Under the pieces are notes generated by a model, which did not search any database, was not told the DNA's origin, and was given only the letters and a program-made list of their open reading frames with translations. DNA of 64,000 nt from Bifidobacterium saguini DSM 23967 (GTDB lineage Bacteria > Actinomycetota > Actinomycetes > Actinomycetales > Bifidobacteriaceae): the NCBI RefSeq assembly GCF_000741715.1, contig NZ_JGZN01000003.1, positions 124,001 to 188,000 of the forward strand, in the 5' to 3' direction. Both the position numbers and the translations under genes were made by a program. Of this stretch, positions 9,082 through 16,880 are shown piece after piece (the first letter of the stretch is position 1; the number at the start of each line of letters is the position of its first letter).

Positions 9082-9244
9082 CTATGAACTAATGCTAACA
9101 GCAATCGAGTACTACCCCAACCGAACAAAACCAACATGGCAGAAACTGATTTACGAGGGGGCTACAAACGGTTTAACAGCTAATCAAGTGTTAGAACAAA
9201 TCATTACAAAAGGTCAACCAATGGGATTGATAAAGAGAAAATAA
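9041..9244 (+). CDS. Small hypothetical protein
   Basis: 67 residues, mixed hydrophobic and polar, with no signal peptide or recognised domain. The latter half (KLIYEGATNGLTANQVLEQII) looks like a small helical fold. No good ribosome-binding site precedes ATG 9041, so translation may be coupled to the upstream reading. It lies 45 bases after the serine recombinase and 12 bases before a secreted-protein gene, so the three may be co-transcribed. Confidence 0.5.
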   Translation: MVSATLLAQTFNADYELMLTAIEYYPNRTKPTWQKLIYEGATNGLTANQVLEQIITKGQPMGLIKRK

Positions 9245-9256
9245 AAGGCGGTATGC

Positions 9257-9943
9257 ATGAAAAAGATACTAACACTAACAATTGCATTCATTGCAACACT
9301 GACCGTGCTCACAACGGCGCTGTTCATAGAAACCAATCATGCCATTGCTAATGGCATATGCAATAACATAACTGATTGCAATGGTTTCTACTATGACTTG
9401 AACGGGGTCAGATACAACGCGGATGGAATGAAACAGATTGCAGATGATATCAGTAAGAATGGTAATAAAAGCCAATGGTATGAAACCATATTGAATAACA
9501 GTGGCGGTGGCAAAGTTCTTATAGATAACAAACAATACGATGTAGCAATGCCATATGGATTGAACACCGATGATAAAGCAAGCGACCCCAGTAAGAAAAC
9601 AGCACTGACATTTGAAATATATTCATATTCAAACAATCCTGAACTGTTCGCAGTTGATACGACAAAAACAGCATTATCAACATGGCGTGATTCTGAATTA
9701 AGAAAGAAAGTCAACATCGAGGTTTTTAACAAACTACCAGTCGACTTACAAAAGAACATAATACCAACCGTTGGAATGAGAAACACAATATACCAATCAG
9801 CTAATTGCAACATGGTCGGCGTATATTGCAATCCACTTGAATCGGATATAAACAACACGGCAACCATTGACAAGATTCACATATCAACATATTCATACCA
9901 ACAAGGTAAATACCTGGGCGGTTATTACATATTCAACATGTGA
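9257..9943 (+). CDS. Secreted or surface protein with DUF6273-like segment
   Basis: 228 residues. A clear Sec signal (KK, then the hydrophobic stretch ILTLTIAFIATLTVLTTALF) ends near AIANG. The mature part contains STWRDSELRKKVNIEVFNK followed by LPVDLQKNIIPT. This resembles the DUF6273 pattern of surface proteins in gut Gram-positives. Four Cys are spread through the mature chain. An AAAGGCGG ribosome-binding site stands 6 bases before ATG. It is the only exported protein of the element, so a cell-surface role is plausible, but its function is unknown. Confidence 0.7.
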   Translation: MKKILTLTIAFIATLTVLTTALFIETNHAIANGICNNITDCNGFYYDLNGVRYNADGMKQIADDISKNGNKSQWYETILNNSGGGKVLIDNKQYDVAMPYGLNTDDKASDPSKKTALTFEIYSYSNNPELFAVDTTKTALSTWRDSELRKKVNIEVFNKLPVDLQKNIIPTVGMRNTIYQSANCNMVGVYCNPLESDINNTATIDKIHISTYSYQQGKYLGGYYIFNM

Positions 9944-10083
9944 TTATGGGAATAAAACTCACATCATGCCAGTTGAATAATGTAGCACAAAAAAATCATG
10001 CACAAGATTTATACGCACGATTAAAAACATGCTAACATTGAAAACAACTACGAACGAATAAACACAAGAGAACGGATTAAGTT

Positions 10084-10482
10084 ATGTTAGAAAACAAACA
10101 CTTAAATGATAATGAAAACGACCAGTACGATGATGTCATTCAAACCATCATTGACAATAATGAGGGATGGAATGATAGCATACCAGCTGATGAATCAGAT
10201 TTGTCATGGTTTGAAACCAGTACCATCAAGGAACTAATGGAATGGATGAGTGATGAAATCAACATCTACTATGAAAACATTGATGAATATGATGAACCTG
10301 ATGATGATGAATTAGAACAATACAAACAAGCCACTAAGTTTCTTGAAAATCTATATACAAGAATCAAAAACGAGCTTACAAACAATGTTCAAACATCCAA
10401 TTATTATGGATTCAATGACAAAAAAGAGTTTGATGAATTAAGTCAAGTGATGGAATCTTACGACTGGATTACTATCAAATAG
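10084..10482 (+). CDS. Highly acidic hypothetical protein
   Basis: 132 residues with about 35 Asp/Glu against 9 Lys/Arg and predicted helical character. No signal peptide, membrane segment or family is recognised. Small acidic proteins on mobile elements include DNA mimics such as anti-restriction or anti-repressor proteins. That is only a hypothesis here. The upstream leader carries AATCATGCACAAGATTTATAC, like the promoter motif repeated at 10889 and 11170. Four 12-bp-spaced ATGTCA repeats and a terminator follow. Confidence 0.6.
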   Translation: MLENKHLNDNENDQYDDVIQTIIDNNEGWNDSIPADESDLSWFETSTIKELMEWMSDEINIYYENIDEYDEPDDDELEQYKQATKFLENLYTRIKNELTNNVQTSNYYGFNDKKEFDELSQVMESYDWITIK

Positions 10483-10506
10483 CTATATGGGATTCGACCT
10501 TTTCAG

Positions 10507-10548
10507 ATGTCAACTATGATGTCAACTCGAATGTCATATTTGATGTCA
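10507..10548 (+). repeat. Four ATGTCA repeats at exact 12-bp spacing
   Basis: ATGTCA begins at 10507, 10519, 10531 and 10543. The 12-base period is slightly more than one helical turn, so bound proteins would lie on nearly one face. It resembles an iteron or regulator array, between the acidic-protein stop and its terminator. Confidence 0.75.
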
Positions 10549-10571
10549 TTCACTGGTGATGTATGAATAAG

Positions 10572-10606
10572 TAAGAAACCGCTTTAAAAGTGGTTTCTTA
10601 TTTTTA
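10572..10606. terminator. Bidirectional-type terminator
   Basis: TAAGAAACCGCTTT (10572-10585) pairs with AAAGTGGTTTCTTA (10587-10600), then TTTTT. It ends the acidic-protein transcript. Confidence 0.8.
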
Positions 10607-10884
10607 TATCCACAAAAAAGCCAAACAAACAAACCAATAAATAGAATAGATGAATTACATAAACAGCAGTGAATAAAAATGCTAACAATGACAGGCATTG
10701 AACGCACTTATATTAACTACTGGATAGCTTTAAGAACGCAGCGGCGAAAAACGCCCTACCACTCTCGCAACTATTACATTCATCACCGTAATTTATGATG
10801 GTTGTGTTTGAATCGTGTGCTGAAAATGCTGGACGCGTGTCATTTTATCTTTTTCTTTTTTTCTTTTTTCAATTTATTGAAAAC

Positions 10885-11024
10885 GGGTTGCAATAAAACC
10901 ATGCACACATGATATTATAAAAGTAAGTGAAGGAATATATACTAACAACTTATAAGTTTCTCTATACAACAAACAGTTTCAGTAATTGATACCAACCCCC
11001 GGCGTTCAAACCGGGGGTTATTTC
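10885..11024 (+). ncRNA. Candidate small RNA unit 1 of the element
   Basis: A promoter-like block, GGGTTGCAATAAAACCATGC then GATATTATAA, is followed about 75 bases later by a GC-rich hairpin AACCCCCGG/CCGGGGGTT (10994-11019). No open frame lies between. The promoter block recurs at 11170-11198. A transcript of roughly 90-110 bases is inferred, not shown. Confidence 0.4.
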
Positions 11025-11043
11025 ATACATGGTTCTAAAACAC

Positions 11044-11071
11044 ACAAAAAGGGGTCATAGAACGCCGTTCA
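11044..11071 (+). repeat. Element-internal 28-bp repeat, copy 2
   Basis: Matches 7298-7325 at 27 of 28 positions and ends with the dyad GAACGCCGTTC. It lies between the two candidate small RNA units, outside any gene. Confidence 0.6.
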
Positions 11072-11162
11072 TGTAAAACAGGTATCATTTATCATGCTCA
11101 GGCTAACAGGGACAACAGCGGCTGTTTAATGAGTTTTAGATAAAACCGTGCAATGATTAACA

Positions 11163-11312
11163 GGGGGCATGCAATAAAACAATGCTCACATGATATTAAA
11201 TAATTGTAATGACTTGTACCCCTAATCAAATCATTATGTATGTCTTATATTGGCTTGATATAATTAAAAACAAACAAAATGAAACCACGGCATCGACCAC
11301 CGTGGTTTTGTT
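11163..11312 (+). ncRNA. Candidate small RNA unit 2 of the element
   Basis: The promoter-like block TGCAATAAAACAATGCTCAC then ATGATATTA (11170-11198) matches unit 1 at 27 of 29 positions. Terminator AAACCACGG/CCGTGGTTT (11282-11308) with a T-rich tail follows. No open frame is visible between. The two units look like diverged paralogues of one non-coding transcript. Confidence 0.4.
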
Positions 11313-11375
11313 TTATCTGACATCAGATATTACAAATAATGTAAACTGAAAAGTCATAAATATTTCTTCTATGAA

Positions 11376-11410
11376 TGAACCCCCGGTTTTAACGCCGGGG
11401 GTTCATTTTA
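11376..11410. terminator. Hairpin, reverse-complement form of the 10994 terminator
   Basis: AACCCCCGG (11378-11386) and CCGGGGGTT (11395-11403). Its loop TTTTAACG is almost the reverse complement of the loop CGTTCAAA at 11003-11010, so this looks like an inverted copy. It may terminate transcription leftward or rightward. Confidence 0.6.
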
Positions 11411-11522
11411 TGTATTCATGTATAGTAGCCCACAAACCCCGTTTTTCTTGATTTTCATCGGCGTGTTCACTTATATGCACTGATAAACCAGCTATAATAA
11501 ACGACATCGATTTTAAGAACAA

Positions 11523-11536
11523 GAATGGTTGCTAAA
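11523..11536 (+). repeat. Putative integrase arm site, right copy
   Basis: GAATGGTTGCTAAA, identical to 6013-6026, followed by GGTTGCTA as in the left copy, 58 bases inside the right core. Confidence 0.55.
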
Positions 11537-11593
11537 TATGGTTGCTACTTAAAACATCCTTGAAAACCGTTGGAATTATTGATAATCAAAATC

Positions 11594-11601
11594 CCGGTGG
11601 A
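11594..11601. other. attR core
   Basis: CCGGTGGA identical to the left core. The sequence just outside (CTGTCCGTAGG) completes the hairpin begun at 5948-5957. From 11602 to 11750 there is another small hairpin, GGAAATCC/GGATTTC (11629-11656), plus the repeat GTTTGTAGGCAACGTGG and onward (11657-11680). No gene is seen there. Confidence 0.7.
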
Positions 11602-11750
11602 CTGTCCGTAGGTGAGGGGAGCGGCTGTGCCGCGACGGAAATCCATACGGATTTCGGTTTGTAGGCAACGTGGCGAGCCGTCACGAGAGTGCATAAACTC
11701 GCATATTGCTATCGTGTGGCACACGCCATAGAACGGCCTACAATAAAGCC

Positions 11751-14384
11751 ATGAAGCGCGTCAATATCAACTCCGGTTGGCAATTCCGTTCCATAAGCAG
11801 TGCAGGCAAGGGTGCTTGGCAGTCCATCACGCTTCCGCATGACGCGATGATTCATGAGCCGCGCACCCCGCGCACAGGGAACGGCTACAATACTGGCTAC
11901 TATCCAGGCGGCAGTTACGAATACCGCACTACGCTGGACTTAATCGACCTGCCGGCCGCATGCCTCATGGAATTCGAAGGCGTTTATCCAGGGGCCACGG
12001 TGCTGGTCAATAATGAGCCAGCCGGAGAACTCGCCTACGGTTATGGCGACTATTACCTCGATATCGCCGATCTCCTGCACACCGGTTCCAATACCGTCAC
12101 CGTGCTCGTGGATAACTCCCATGTGCCGAATTCCCGCTGGTATTCCGGTTCCGGCATCTATCGTCCGGTATGGCTATGGATTGGGGAGCATACTGATGTG
12201 ATTCGCCCGGATACTGTGCGCATTGACACTGTAGTGAGTGCGGGCGCAACGGCCAGCGCAACGGTAACTGTCAATCTCGATAATCCACCGATTCTCGGCC
12301 AATATCTCAACACGGCCATCATCGATGCCAATGGTGGTACGGTGGCTGAATTTCAAGATGATGCGGGCATCATTGACTCTGCGCAACTATGGTCGCCGGA
12401 TTCGCCGACGTTATACACCGCACAGCTCACGCTTCATGATGCCGATGGCACGATTCTCGACACACATACGGAACGTTTTGGCATCCGTACATTAACCTGC
12501 GATGCTCAACATGGCTTATGCATCAATGGCAAACGCATCATCCTCAACGGTGGCTGCGTGCATCATGACAATGGTATTCTCGGCGCCGCAACCCTGCCGC
12601 AGGCCGAATACCGTCGCGCCAGAATCATGAAGAACCAAGGATTCAACGCCATTCGATCCGCCCATAATCCACTCTCCAAGGCCTTCCTTGACGCCTGCGA
12701 TGAACTTGGTCTGCTGGTGATGGATGAAGCATTCGACATGTGGTGGATGCATAAAACCAGTTACGATTACGCCGGCTCTTTCCGGGAACATTACGCCGAG
12801 GATTTGGCTTCGATGGTGCGCAAAGACCGCAATCATCCCAGTGTAGTGCTGTATTCGATTGGCAATGAAATAGCGGATACCAAGTCGCCGCGTGCCGCTG
12901 ATGCCGCACGCTCAATGTGCTCCATTATCCGAGGATTTGATTCAAACAGACCAATCATCGACTGCGTAAATCCAATCTCTCTGTCTTTGGCTGCTAAAAC
13001 CCAGGCTGATATGGACCAGCATGACGCTGCAGTGGAAGGAGAGCCTGGCCTCAACACCACGCTCGAACATGCTTCCGGCCCGGCAATGCTCACGGTTGTG
13101 GACAAGCTGATGCCCGCGGCGCTCGCTACCAGCATTATGGATAGGCAAACCAACGCGGTATTCAACGAGGTTGATGTGGCCGGATTGAACTATTGCCGCC
13201 AAGGTCCTGAGTATTTCCACCGCAAGCATCCTGATCGTGTGTTTTGTGCCAGTGAAACCTACCCTCAGGAGATTGCCTACACTTGGCCTGATGCCAAACG
13301 ATTGCCGTATTTGATTGGTGATTTTGTGTGGACCGGGTGGGATTACATTGGCGAAGCCTCGGTCAGTGCGTGGGCGTATTCCCATCCTGAGCCGTATGGT
13401 TGGATGCGCGAATACGGTCATCGTATGGCCATTCGCGGCCGCGCCACGGGCCCGTATCGTCGTTATCCGGGATTGCTGGGTGGCTCAGGCCTTATCGATA
13501 TCACTGGCATGGCAACCAGCCAGATGCTGTATCGGCAGATTGTTACCGGGGTGCGGCGCGCGCCGGCCATCACCGTGCGGCCCATGCAGTTGCTCTATGG
13601 GGATGGCGCCACTCGTGCCGGGCGAACGTTGCGGTTCATCGAGCGTGGGCATGACGGCGTGGAAAGCTGGTCATGGAGCGGCTATGAGGGACGTGACGCG
13701 ATAGTGCAAGTGTTTTCAGGCGGCAAAACCGTGCAGCTGACGCTCAATGGCAACGTGGTCGGCACCGCTCCGGTACGCCAGTGCATGGCTGAATTCCATG
13801 TGCCGTATGAGCCAGGGAAACTGGTTGCCACGGCTTATGATGCTCATGATCGCGCTATTTCCAGCAGTTCGCTGGTTTCCGCAAGTGCCGAAATGCAAGT
13901 CACCACGCAATTTGAGCATGCGTTCAACCCGTATCCGCAGGATGATTCGCGATGGGAGTCAAGCGAACTGATTTATGAGTCCATTGCTCTGACCGACGCT
14001 CATGGCATTGTGCATGCTACCGATGATCGCCGTATTACCGTACTGCCAGATGGCAGTGTGATAGTTGACGCGGCGGTATCGGATGATGCCGATGGTGTGA
14101 GCCGCCGACAGTTTGTTTCACATGATGTTTCACGCGACGATATGCCGGTAACGCAGGCCAGCCGTGAAAAGGATTTGGCTGCGGCGACAGAAGGCGTGCT
14201 TGCGCATACCTCATCTGCAGATGCCGAATTGCGGGAACTGCTGAGCCAGGCGGAACTTCTCGGTGTGGCCAGTGCTAATCCGATTACCGCGGATGCGCTC
14301 GCCGGCAATACATGCACTACGTACTTTGGCCGCGCTCAAGCCATTTGGCGTGTTCCTTCATACCTTGCCGGCTCTACGTTCTGA
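11751..14384 (+). CDS. Glycoside hydrolase family 2 (beta-galactosidase type)
   Basis: 877 residues, cytoplasmic, no signal peptide. It shows the GH2 order: sugar-binding jelly-roll, Ig-like domain, TIM barrel (from about residue 260). Barrel features include GGCVHHDNG, IRSAHNP, acid/base Glu373 in YSIGNEIAD and likely nucleophile Glu502 in CASETYPQ. A C-terminal Ig-like DUF4982-type region follows (GGKTVQLTLNGN). Beta-galactosidase is the commonest activity, but beta-glucuronidase or another specificity cannot be excluded. ATG 11751 (MKRVNINSGWQFRS) fits the family N-terminus better than the in-frame TTG at 11706. It lies just outside attR, and the ALDH remnant follows after 15 bases. Confidence 0.85.
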   Translation: MKRVNINSGWQFRSISSAGKGAWQSITLPHDAMIHEPRTPRTGNGYNTGYYPGGSYEYRTTLDLIDLPAACLMEFEGVYPGATVLVNNEPAGELAYGYGDYYLDIADLLHTGSNTVTVLVDNSHVPNSRWYSGSGIYRPVWLWIGEHTDVIRPDTVRIDTVVSAGATASATVTVNLDNPPILGQYLNTAIIDANGGTVAEFQDDAGIIDSAQLWSPDSPTLYTAQLTLHDADGTILDTHTERFGIRTLTCDAQHGLCINGKRIILNGGCVHHDNGILGAATLPQAEYRRARIMKNQGFNAIRSAHNPLSKAFLDACDELGLLVMDEAFDMWWMHKTSYDYAGSFREHYAEDLASMVRKDRNHPSVVLYSIGNEIADTKSPRAADAARSMCSIIRGFDSNRPIIDCVNPISLSLAAKTQADMDQHDAAVEGEPGLNTTLEHASGPAMLTVVDKLMPAALATSIMDRQTNAVFNEVDVAGLNYCRQGPEYFHRKHPDRVFCASETYPQEIAYTWPDAKRLPYLIGDFVWTGWDYIGEASVSAWAYSHPEPYGWMREYGHRMAIRGRATGPYRRYPGLLGGSGLIDITGMATSQMLYRQIVTGVRRAPAITVRPMQLLYGDGATRAGRTLRFIERGHDGVESWSWSGYEGRDAIVQVFSGGKTVQLTLNGNVVGTAPVRQCMAEFHVPYEPGKLVATAYDAHDRAISSSSLVSASAEMQVTTQFEHAFNPYPQDDSRWESSELIYESIALTDAHGIVHATDDRRITVLPDGSVIVDAAVSDDADGVSRRQFVSHDVSRDDMPVTQASREKDLAAATEGVLAHTSSADAELRELLSQAELLGVASANPITADALAGNTCTTYFGRAQAIWRVPSYLAGSTF

Positions 14385-14399
14385 AAGAACGGTATGCTT

Positions 14400-15777
14400 A
14401 TGTTTTCTGAATCCGTTACCCAGCTTAAGCATGCCTATGCGTCCGGCCGCACTCGGCCGCTGGCTTGGCGCCGTGCGCAATTGGATGCACTTCGACGCAT
14501 GATTGCAAAGCATACGCAGGATTTCATTGCAGCTGAGACTGCCTGATCTTGGTAAGCCAGCTGCAGAAACCGTGCTGATGGAATTGAATCTGGTGTCGTC
14601 GGAGGCCAGATTCGTTCGCCATCGGCTGCGCAGTTGGACTGCTCGCCATCCTCAGCCTATGCCGTGGGCACTGCAGCCAGCAGCAGGATGGACTATCGCC
14701 GAACCGAAAGGCGTGGTGTTGATTATCGCGCCGTGGAATTATCCGGTGTTGCTGGCTCTTGAACCGCTTGCTGACGCATTGGCAGCGGGTAATGCTGTGT
14801 GCATTAAGCCTTCCGAACTTGCCCCGCATACATCACAATTGATTGCCAAGCTGGTTCCGCGATACTTGGACGGCGAAGCCATCACAGTTGTGGAAGGTGG
14901 CGCAGAGGAAACCGGCAGACTATTGGAATGCGAGTTCGACCACATCTTCTATACGGGTGGCGAACGAGTCGGCAAGATTGTCATGACTGCTGCAGCCAAG
15001 CATTTGACTCCGGTCACGTTGGAGCTTGGTGGCAAGTCGCCATGTTTCGTGGATAGTACTGTGAACCTGAACGTTGCTGCCCGGCGCATTGCATGGGGCA
15101 AGTTCTCCAACGCTGGCCAAACCTGTGTGGCTCCCGATTATGTGCTTGCCACTGCGGATATTGCGCAAGCGTTGGCGGAGCGAATTGCGCTGGCGGTAAC
15201 CGAGTTCTATGGGGAAAATCCTGCAATGTCGCCTGATTATGGGCGGATTGTCAATGATCGTCATTTCGATCGATTGTGTGGTCTCATGTCGGATGGTCGT
15301 GTGGTATGCGGTGGAACGGCCGACCGGGAAGCACGGTATATTGCGCCGACCGTACTTTTGGGCACGCGGCCTGATGCGCCGGTGATGCAGGAGGAGATTT
15401 TTGGCCCGATTCTGCCGATCCTGGTGGTTGAAGATGTGGAATCCGCTATTCGGTTCATCAATGATCGTCCGCATCCACTGGCCGCATACGTGTTTTCAAA
15501 CCGCCGTGCAGTTAGGCGTGCGTTTGAATGTCAAACGTCTTCCGGTGCTCTTGGTTATTCGTTGACGTTGGCGCAGTTGCTGTCCAGCCGATTACCGTTC
15601 GGTGGGGTAGGAGCCTCCGGTATGGGTGCCTATCATGGCAAAGCTGGTTTCGATACGATGAGTCATATCAAAACCGTGGTTTCCAAGCCGCAATTTCCGG
15701 ATACGCTGCAGATGATTTATCCGCCATTGCATACAGTACGTACCGCGTTGATTACATTGCTGTCCAAGTTGAGCTGA
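14400..15777 (+). pseudogene. Frameshifted NAD(P)-dependent aldehyde dehydrogenase
   Basis: The N-terminus (MFSESVTQLKHAYASG, ending FIAAETA) reads from ATG 14400 to a stop at 14544-14546. The rest (DLGKPAAETVL to LLSKLS) continues one frame over to 15777. Removing one C at 14542-14543 restores FIAAETADLGKPAAE, exactly as expected for ALDH. The catalytic parts are intact: NAD-binding APWNYP, Glu in TLELGGKSP, Cys in NAGQTC, and PFGGVGASGMG. It is a recent disruption or a base-calling error. The family oxidises aliphatic or aromatic aldehydes. It lies 15 bases after the GH2 gene. Confidence 0.85.
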
Positions 15778-15790
15778 AACCTGGGAAATA

Positions 15791-15838
15791 ACAGCGAGGG
15801 GTTAATGAGCTGTGTGATACTCATTAACCCCTCGCTGT
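15791..15838. terminator. Bidirectional terminator between convergent genes
   Basis: Perfect 19-bp inverted repeat ACAGCGAGGGGTTAATGAG (15791-15809) and CTCATTAACCCCTCGCTGT (15820-15838). It separates the ALDH remnant (+) from the NlpC/P60 gene (-). Confidence 0.85.
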
Positions 15839-15863
15839 AGGAATTGGAATTATGCGTTGATGC

Positions 15864-16558
15864 TTACTTCAGCACGCGGTAATACTGCATGCCACTCATG
15901 ACTGCGGTGACTCGTGTGCCGAGAGCCGGAGTCATGGCGTGAATCATCAGACCATTGCCGATATAGATGCCAGCGTGTGTCGAACTGATCATCAGATCAC
16001 CAGGCTGCGGGTCGGACACCAGTGTGCCGGCAGAGCCTTGGCTGGCGGCAACGCGGGGGAGCGTGATGCCGAAATGAGCGAACACATAGGAAGTGAAGCC
16101 GGAGCAATCCCAGCCATCAGGAGTGGTTCCACCGTATACGTATGGGGAACCTTGGAACTGCAGTGCATACGCTACCAAATCAGAGGCGCTGCCGGACACC
16201 GGAACGTCGCTGGCGGCAATGCTGGTACGGCTGGAGCTGCGGCTGGCTGCTTCAGATGCGGCTTGTGATTGAGCTTGAGCTTCAGCGTCTTTTTCTGCCT
16301 GAGACTGGGTCTGCGGAACGTTCAGGGATTCAACATCGCCCCAGTTGCCGTCGCTTTCGGTGGCAACGGATTCAGTGCCTACCGAAATGTGGCGAGTGGT
16401 TTTGACTGCGGGGAATGCGCGGGCGGAGGTCGTGGTAACGGCTGCGGTATCTGCGGCGGTGGCCATAGGCACAATACCCAGCGGAAGAGCAAGAGCTGCG
16501 ACAGAGGCGATAATGGCCGCAACTTTACGAGTACGGGTAGAGGGGGGGACTTCGTCAT
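15864..16558 (-). CDS. Secreted NlpC/P60 peptidoglycan hydrolase with out-of-frame start
   Basis: The C-terminal NlpC/P60 endopeptidase domain has catalytic Cys in DGWDCSGFTSYVF, His in STHAGIYIGNG and a third polar residue at HAMTP. A Ser/Gln/Ala-rich linker precedes it, after a Sec signal (VAAIIASVAALALPLG, ending ATAAD). The natural start, ATG 16558 with AAGGAA upstream, reads MTKSPP, then leaves frame because the tract at 16542-16548 has seven C on the minus strand. Eight would join MTKSPPSTRTRK to the domain. The only in-frame ATG (16634) lies in a hairpin leader and is unlikely. As given, the gene is off or translated poorly. Slipped-strand switching or a sequencing error would explain it. 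Confidence 0.8.
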
Positions 16559-16604
16559 GAATACAGTAATTCCTTCCGAACAAACTGTCGTCAACTATAA
16601 CTTT

Positions 16605-16632
16605 GCCCCTGTACCTATGTAGGCACAGGGGC
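16605..16632 (-). other. Hairpin in the NlpC/P60 leader
   Basis: GCCCCTGT (16605-16612) pairs with ACAGGGGC (16625-16632), about 50 bases before the ATG at 16558. No T run follows, so an mRNA-leader stem is likelier than a terminator. Confidence 0.45.
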
Positions 16633-16685
16633 ATGCGTTGTGTTCGCTACCTCAGCTCGCTGAATGTGTGATGATGTGTGCGGTA

Positions 16686-16880
16686 GCAAGGCGCACCGAG
16701 GGAAGCGGTACAACGGTACCGCGACCGAGGAGCAACGCAGCAGATGCGTTGCTCCTCGGTCGCACATTCAGGTTCCTGAAGTAGCAGAAGTAGTGCAGCT
16801 GCAAGGCGCGTCGAGGAAGGCGTACAAAGGTACGTCGACGAGACTGCAACGCGGCAGATGTGCTGCTTCTGCTACTTCAG
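16686..16880. repeat. Two-unit hairpin repeat downstream of purD
   Basis: Two diverged copies of a 60-61-bp unit lie at 16686-16746 and 16801-16860. They start GCAAGGCGC and end GCAGATG, each with an inner GTAC-centred hairpin. The first runs into a perfect 19-bp stem, GCGACCGAGGAGCAACGCA (16721-16739) against 16745-16763. The second is enclosed by CTGAAGTAGCAGAAG (16776-16790) and its complement (16866-16880), the latter covering the purD stop codon. It is a REP/BIME-like array that may also terminate purD. Confidence 0.7.

Larger units (their letters stand above)
5956..11601. mobile_element. Small AT-rich integrative element with tyrosine integrase
   Basis: An AT-rich block with codon use unlike its neighbours. 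It is bounded by CCGGTGGA at 5956-5963 and 11594-11601. Joining the flanks at that core recreates one uninterrupted hairpin, CGGACAGTCC-GGT-GGACTGTCCG, so the element appears to have inserted in the hairpin loop. An integrase gene lies at the left end. Matching 14-bp putative arm sites sit near both ends. It also carries a serine recombinase, small unknown genes and about 3 kb of non-coding DNA. No relaxase, replication or phage structural gene is visible, so transfer would need a helper (inference). Confidence 0.85.

Noticed and set aside
5956-11601. CRISPR array or phage structural module in the AT-rich element
   Set aside because: No regularly spaced long repeats with unique spacers, and no capsid, terminase, relaxase or replication gene.
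14263-14502. Frame crossing from the GH2 end into the ALDH start
   Set aside because: Overlaps two genes that account for the sequence; the true ALDH reading begins at ATG 14400.
16559-16634. In-frame ATG 16634 as the start of the NlpC/P60 protein
   Set aside because: The added 25 residues are encoded by a leader hairpin and the ribosome-binding site of ATG 16558, and would place the signal sequence too far in.
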